Assembly: GCA_937900985.1 (NCBI GenBank)
Contig: CALCGM010000364.1
Coordinates: 1-8,200, forward strand
Source: an uncultured Planctomycetaceae bacterium
GTDB lineage: Bacteria; Planctomycetota; Planctomycetia; Pirellulales; UBA1268
Reading direction: 5' to 3'
DNA: 8,200 nt
Shown: one piece after another, positions 5,997 to 8,200 of the stretch
How the letters are laid out: each line of letters opens with the position of its first letter
Position numbering within the stretch: position 1 is the stretch's first letter
The notes under the pieces: generated by a model
Databases searched by the model: none
Seen by the model: the letters and a program-made list of their open reading frames with translations, nothing else
Told to the model about the DNA's origin: nothing
Program-made: the position numbers and the translations under genes

Positions 5997-7610
5997 TCAG
6001 GCAGCCCGTCGCCAATCGGTGGTCCATTCGGGCGGGCAGGCCACCCGAAACCAGCCTTCGGTGAGCATCTGTGCCGACATCCGTTCGCCCGAGGGATCGA
6101 CGGGATCCGATCCCCATTCGTGGTGGCCCACCACCACCAGGCAGTCGCCGCGGCTCAGCTGCGAGAGCGCCCGGTCAAAGCCGGCGAGAAACCGGGTGCT
6201 GTCGTCGCTGGCCTTTCGGCTCAGCTGCTGGGGCACAAGGATGCAGTCGTCGCACCACCGCAGCAGCCGTGCGCTAAACCGCGAGCGGCGTCCAACACCT
6301 TCGAGGGCATCGGCGACATTGGTATCGACCGCTGCCACGAGCCGTCCGTGGCCGGTGAGGTGCCGCAGGCTGGCGAGGGTTGAGGCGAGCTGATGGCCGC
6401 TCGACGGCTGGTCGAGGAAACAGGCGAAGTCTTGGCCACGGTCGAGCCGTTCCAGCCTGCCAGCGACACCGCCGACCGCCTCGAGCCCTCGGGCGATCGT
6501 GGCCAGCGGCACGCCATGGGCGATACCGATTGACGCGGCGGTCAGCGCGTTGCGGGCATACGACGCGACGGGGGTCGACACCGCCACCGGCATCATCTCC
6601 CGGCCGGTGCGGAGGAGAAACGTCTGGCCCGCCAGGCTCCGCTCGACCGGCGAGGCGGTCAGGTCGGCTGGGGTTCGCAGGCCGGCCAGCAGCTGCCGGC
6701 CTGAGTGCCGTGCCGCCGCCGCGGCCACAGCCGGGTCGTCGGCATTGCCCACCAGGCAGCCATCCGCAGGCAAACAGGCCAGGATCCGCTGCTTGATCGC
6801 GTGGTAGGCCTGTTTGGAGCCGTGCAGGTCGAGGTGTGCTGAGGCGAGATTGGTGAAGGCGACGGTGCCGCAGGCGATTCCCACGAGCGCCTGATTCGCG
6901 AGCATCTCGCTGGAGACTTCAAGAATCGCGTGGCTGCATCCGCTGGCGATGAGCCGCTTGAGCCAGTGCACCATCTCGTGCGGGTCGGACAGGTTGGCGG
7001 GAGGGGCGGCCTCGATGCTGCCGGCATCAAGGCAGCCGAGGTCGGAGAGGATCCCCACGCTATGGCCCGCTTCGGCAAGCACTGCGGCTGCGAGCCAGGC
7101 CGTGGTCGTTTTTCCGCTGGTTCCGGTGATGGCAATCAGGTCGAGGGCCTGCGCGGGATTGCCGGCGAGGCCGTGCACGATCTGCGTGTAGGCCGCGGTG
7201 GCGTCGGGGACGACGCACAGCGGCGCCCCGAAGGTGGGCACCATCCGCTCGGCGACGACACCACTGCAGCCACGCGCCACTGCCTCGGAAACAAACGCGT
7301 GGCCGTCTTGCTCCTGGTCCATCCGCGCGACAAACACATCTCCAGGCCCGCACCGCCGCGGGTCGTCGTAGCAGCCGGTGGCAAGCACATCGTCGCAGGC
7401 GACAAACCGGGGGCTGGCGAGGATCTGGGAGAGTCGCAGACCACGGGGCCGCGTCGAGCCCGTGGGGCGGTTTCGGCTCCGCCGCCGCGGTGGGCCAGCG
7501 GGGCGATCGTCGGGCGCGTGGTCGTCTGCGTGGCGAGTCATGCGGCGGGCCTCCTGCCCTGTGTCGCTCTCGATGAGCGGTGTCTTCATCGGCTGCACGG
7601 CGAAGCACAT
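5997..7610 (-). CDS. Divergent MurE-like Mur ligase family protein
   Basis: Mur ligases join amino acids to UDP-MurNAc precursors using ATP; MurE adds the third residue. This 537-aa protein has the MurE-type three-domain plan: an N-terminal domain with CGPGDVFVARMDQEQDGHAF (87-106), the ATP domain with P-loop ITGTSGKTTTAWL (161-173), EVSS (231-234), TNLASAHLDLHGSKQAY (253-269), a retained Lys273 at about the position of the carbamylated lysine, NADD (289-292), and a C-terminal domain from GRLERL (384-389) to GHHE (495-498). It departs from true MurE: the P-loop Asn is Ser165, DHLD reads AHLD, EVSSH reads EVSSE, the TTP substrate motif reads NLSDP, the C-terminal AHTPD reads QPSSGHQ, and no DNPR-type amino-acid motif is seen. 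A true MurE is therefore unlikely; a specialised paralogue is my reading. It sits where murC is usual, before murB and ftsQ. ATG 7610 has AAGGAGGAGG, but ATG 7541 also has AGGAGG 8 nt upstream; residues 1-57 are Arg/Pro-rich and not part of the fold. Confidence 0.8.
   Translation of the reverse strand: MCFAVQPMKTPLIESDTGQEARRMTRHADDHAPDDRPAGPPRRRSRNRPTGSTRPRGLRLSQILASPRFVACDDVLATGCYDDPRRCGPGDVFVARMDQEQDGHAFVSEAVARGCSGVVAERMVPTFGAPLCVVPDATAAYTQIVHGLAGNPAQALDLIAITGTSGKTTTAWLAAAVLAEAGHSVGILSDLGCLDAGSIEAAPPANLSDPHEMVHWLKRLIASGCSHAILEVSSEMLANQALVGIACGTVAFTNLASAHLDLHGSKQAYHAIKQRILACLPADGCLVGNADDPAVAAAAARHSGRQLLAGLRTPADLTASPVERSLAGQTFLLRTGREMMPVAVSTPVASYARNALTAASIGIAHGVPLATIARGLEAVGGVAGRLERLDRGQDFACFLDQPSSGHQLASTLASLRHLTGHGRLVAAVDTNVADALEGVGRRSRFSARLLRWCDDCILVPQQLSRKASDDSTRFLAGFDRALSQLSRGDCLVVVGHHEWGSDPVDPSGERMSAQMLTEGWFRVACPPEWTTDWRRAA
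7550..7555 (-). promoter_or_regulatory. Second Shine-Dalgarno, for internal start 7541
   Basis: AGGAGG on the - strand lies 8 nt before the in-frame ATG at 7541 (MTRHADDHAP). It is as good as the site serving ATG 7610, so the Mur ligase gene has two plausible starts, giving 537 or 514 residues. Confidence 0.5.
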
Positions 7611-7612
7611 GG

Positions 7613-7622
7613 CCTCCTCCTT
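7613..7622 (-). promoter_or_regulatory. Shine-Dalgarno of the Mur ligase gene (start 7610)
   Basis: AAGGAGGAGG on the - strand, followed by CC and ATG 7610. The first AAGGAGG is 5 nt from the ATG, an ideal distance. This is the reason for choosing 7610 as the start of the longest form. Confidence 0.65.
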
Positions 7623-7651
7623 GAAGCCAGCGAGAACCCGCCTGCGACTGC

Positions 7652-7681
7652 ATTAGTGCCGGGTTTCGAGTGAGGGGTCAA
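7652..7681 (-). promoter_or_regulatory. Sigma70-like promoter for the Mur ligase-murB-ftsQ block
   Basis: On the - strand TTGACC (7681-7676) and ACTAAT (7657-7652) are separated by 18 nt. The -35 box matches TTGACA at five of six positions and the -10 box matches TATAAT at four of six. Transcription would start near 7645, leaving a leader of about 35 nt before ATG 7610. It lies in the 220-nt gap between divergent genes (7611-7830), which holds no other gene that I can support. Confidence 0.5.
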
Positions 7682-7830
7682 GGTCGCTTTCGATTGGCCG
7701 AAAAACCGCCTGAAAGGCTGAGATTGTGGCTGCCGTGGCCGGCCCGTTACGCTCACGCTGTCGGTGTCACGTGTCGGCGTCGCACGCCCGTTGTGATGCT
7801 GCTGCACCACCTTACGGCTTTGCACACGCG

Positions 7831-8200
7831 ATGATTCGACAGAGTCACGGTCTTCGGCAGACGATCGCTTCCTCGACGGATGGCCTCCTGCCCGCCCTCT
7901 GGGTGGACGGAACTCGCTGCTGGACAGCCCCCCGTGGGGCAGCCGCAGAGGACGAGATGACGCTCGCCTTTGGCTGGGCCACGGAACGGATGCGGGTCGT
8001 TGCGGTGACGGGCCTGGCTGAGGCGGCGGAGGTTGCCCCGGCGGACTCTCCGGCGGTGATTCTCTTGCCGCTGCCGTGGTCGGGGGCCTTCCGAGAGCCG
8101 GAGCTCGTCGCGTTGTCGCGGCAATGGCCGCTGGCCGAACTGGTGCTGGTCACAGGAACGGCGGTCGACGGACGACGCAGACGGGGGCCGCCGTTGGCCG
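7831..8200 (+). CDS. Uncharacterised protein, possible receiver/Rossmann-like fold (3' partial)
   Basis: The frame is open from 7714 to the window end, with G/C-rich third positions that are strongest after about 7950, so it is very likely a real gene running out of the window. From ATG 7831 the visible part is 123 codons. It contains an acidic linker (AAAEDEMTLAFGWA), a strand-like MRVVAVTGLAEAAEV, a hydrophobic PAVILLPLPWSG, a helix-like REPELVALSRQWP and another strand, LAELVLVTGTAVDGRRRRG. This alternation suggests a flavodoxin- or receiver-like alpha/beta fold, but no catalytic or phospho-acceptor motif stands out. I have a vague memory of planctomycete hypothetical proteins with a similar stretch (LVGSWCEGE-like then RTGRPWPG), which I cannot confirm. 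Start choice is uncertain: no Shine-Dalgarno precedes ATG 7831, and in-frame GTG codons at 7771 and 7735 are alternatives. It is divergent from the Mur ligase gene. I do not assign a function. Confidence 0.6.
   Translation, partial: MIRQSHGLRQTIASSTDGLLPALWVDGTRCWTAPRGAAAEDEMTLAFGWATERMRVVAVTGLAEAAEVAPADSPAVILLPLPWSGAFREPELVALSRQWPLAELVLVTGTAVDGRRRRGPPLA

Noticed and set aside
6930..7673. + strand open frame opposite the Mur ligase (247 codons)
   Set aside because: It is antisense to the P-loop and EVSS regions of the Mur ligase and its product has no recognisable domain.
7766..7776. Palindromic CACGTG in the divergent intergenic region
   Set aside because: A single 6-base palindrome without flanking symmetry is too common to call an operator.

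Overview
The window is GC-rich, gene-dense bacterial DNA with strong G/C preference at third codon positions in the real frames. The gene content fits a planctomycete, probably Pirellulales-like. Reasons are the form of the HtrA-type protease, a partly eroded cell-wall/division cluster that ends at an FtsQ-like gene with no ftsA-ftsZ after it, and a right-edge protein that resembles planctomycete hypothetical proteins I remember. This placement is inference; no rRNA or tRNA gene is present.

Left block, + strand (1-2484): the 3' part of a trypsin-like HtrA/Deg protease with two PDZ domains, then thiL (thiamine-monophosphate kinase), then tsaE (ATPase of the tRNA t6A system), which overlaps thiL by 14 nt. 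The three genes are closely packed and may be co-transcribed. Centre (2485-4011): a convergent - strand gene for a stand-alone 2-oxoacid-dehydrogenase-E2-like acyltransferase domain, and a + strand isochorismatase-fold hydrolase with a very good Shine-Dalgarno sequence.

Right block, - strand (7681 down to 3998): a sigma70-like promoter, a divergent MurE-like Mur ligase, a stem-loop, murB, and an FtsQ/DivIB-like gene 2 nt after murB. This follows the classic murC-murB-ftsQ order of the division and cell wall (dcw) cluster, but a MurE-like enzyme sits where murC is usual. The ftsQ 3' end overlaps the convergent hydrolase gene by 14 nt, so the cluster stops there. At the right edge an uncharacterised + strand gene starts and runs out of the window.

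No mobile element, CRISPR array or obviously new multi-gene defence system is visible. The most interesting points lie in the wall/division block. MurB carries non-consensus residues at two positions that are catalytic in E. coli MurB. The Mur ligase keeps its ATP-binding core but has lost several MurE substrate motifs. An FtsQ homologue sits in a lineage known for lacking FtsZ.
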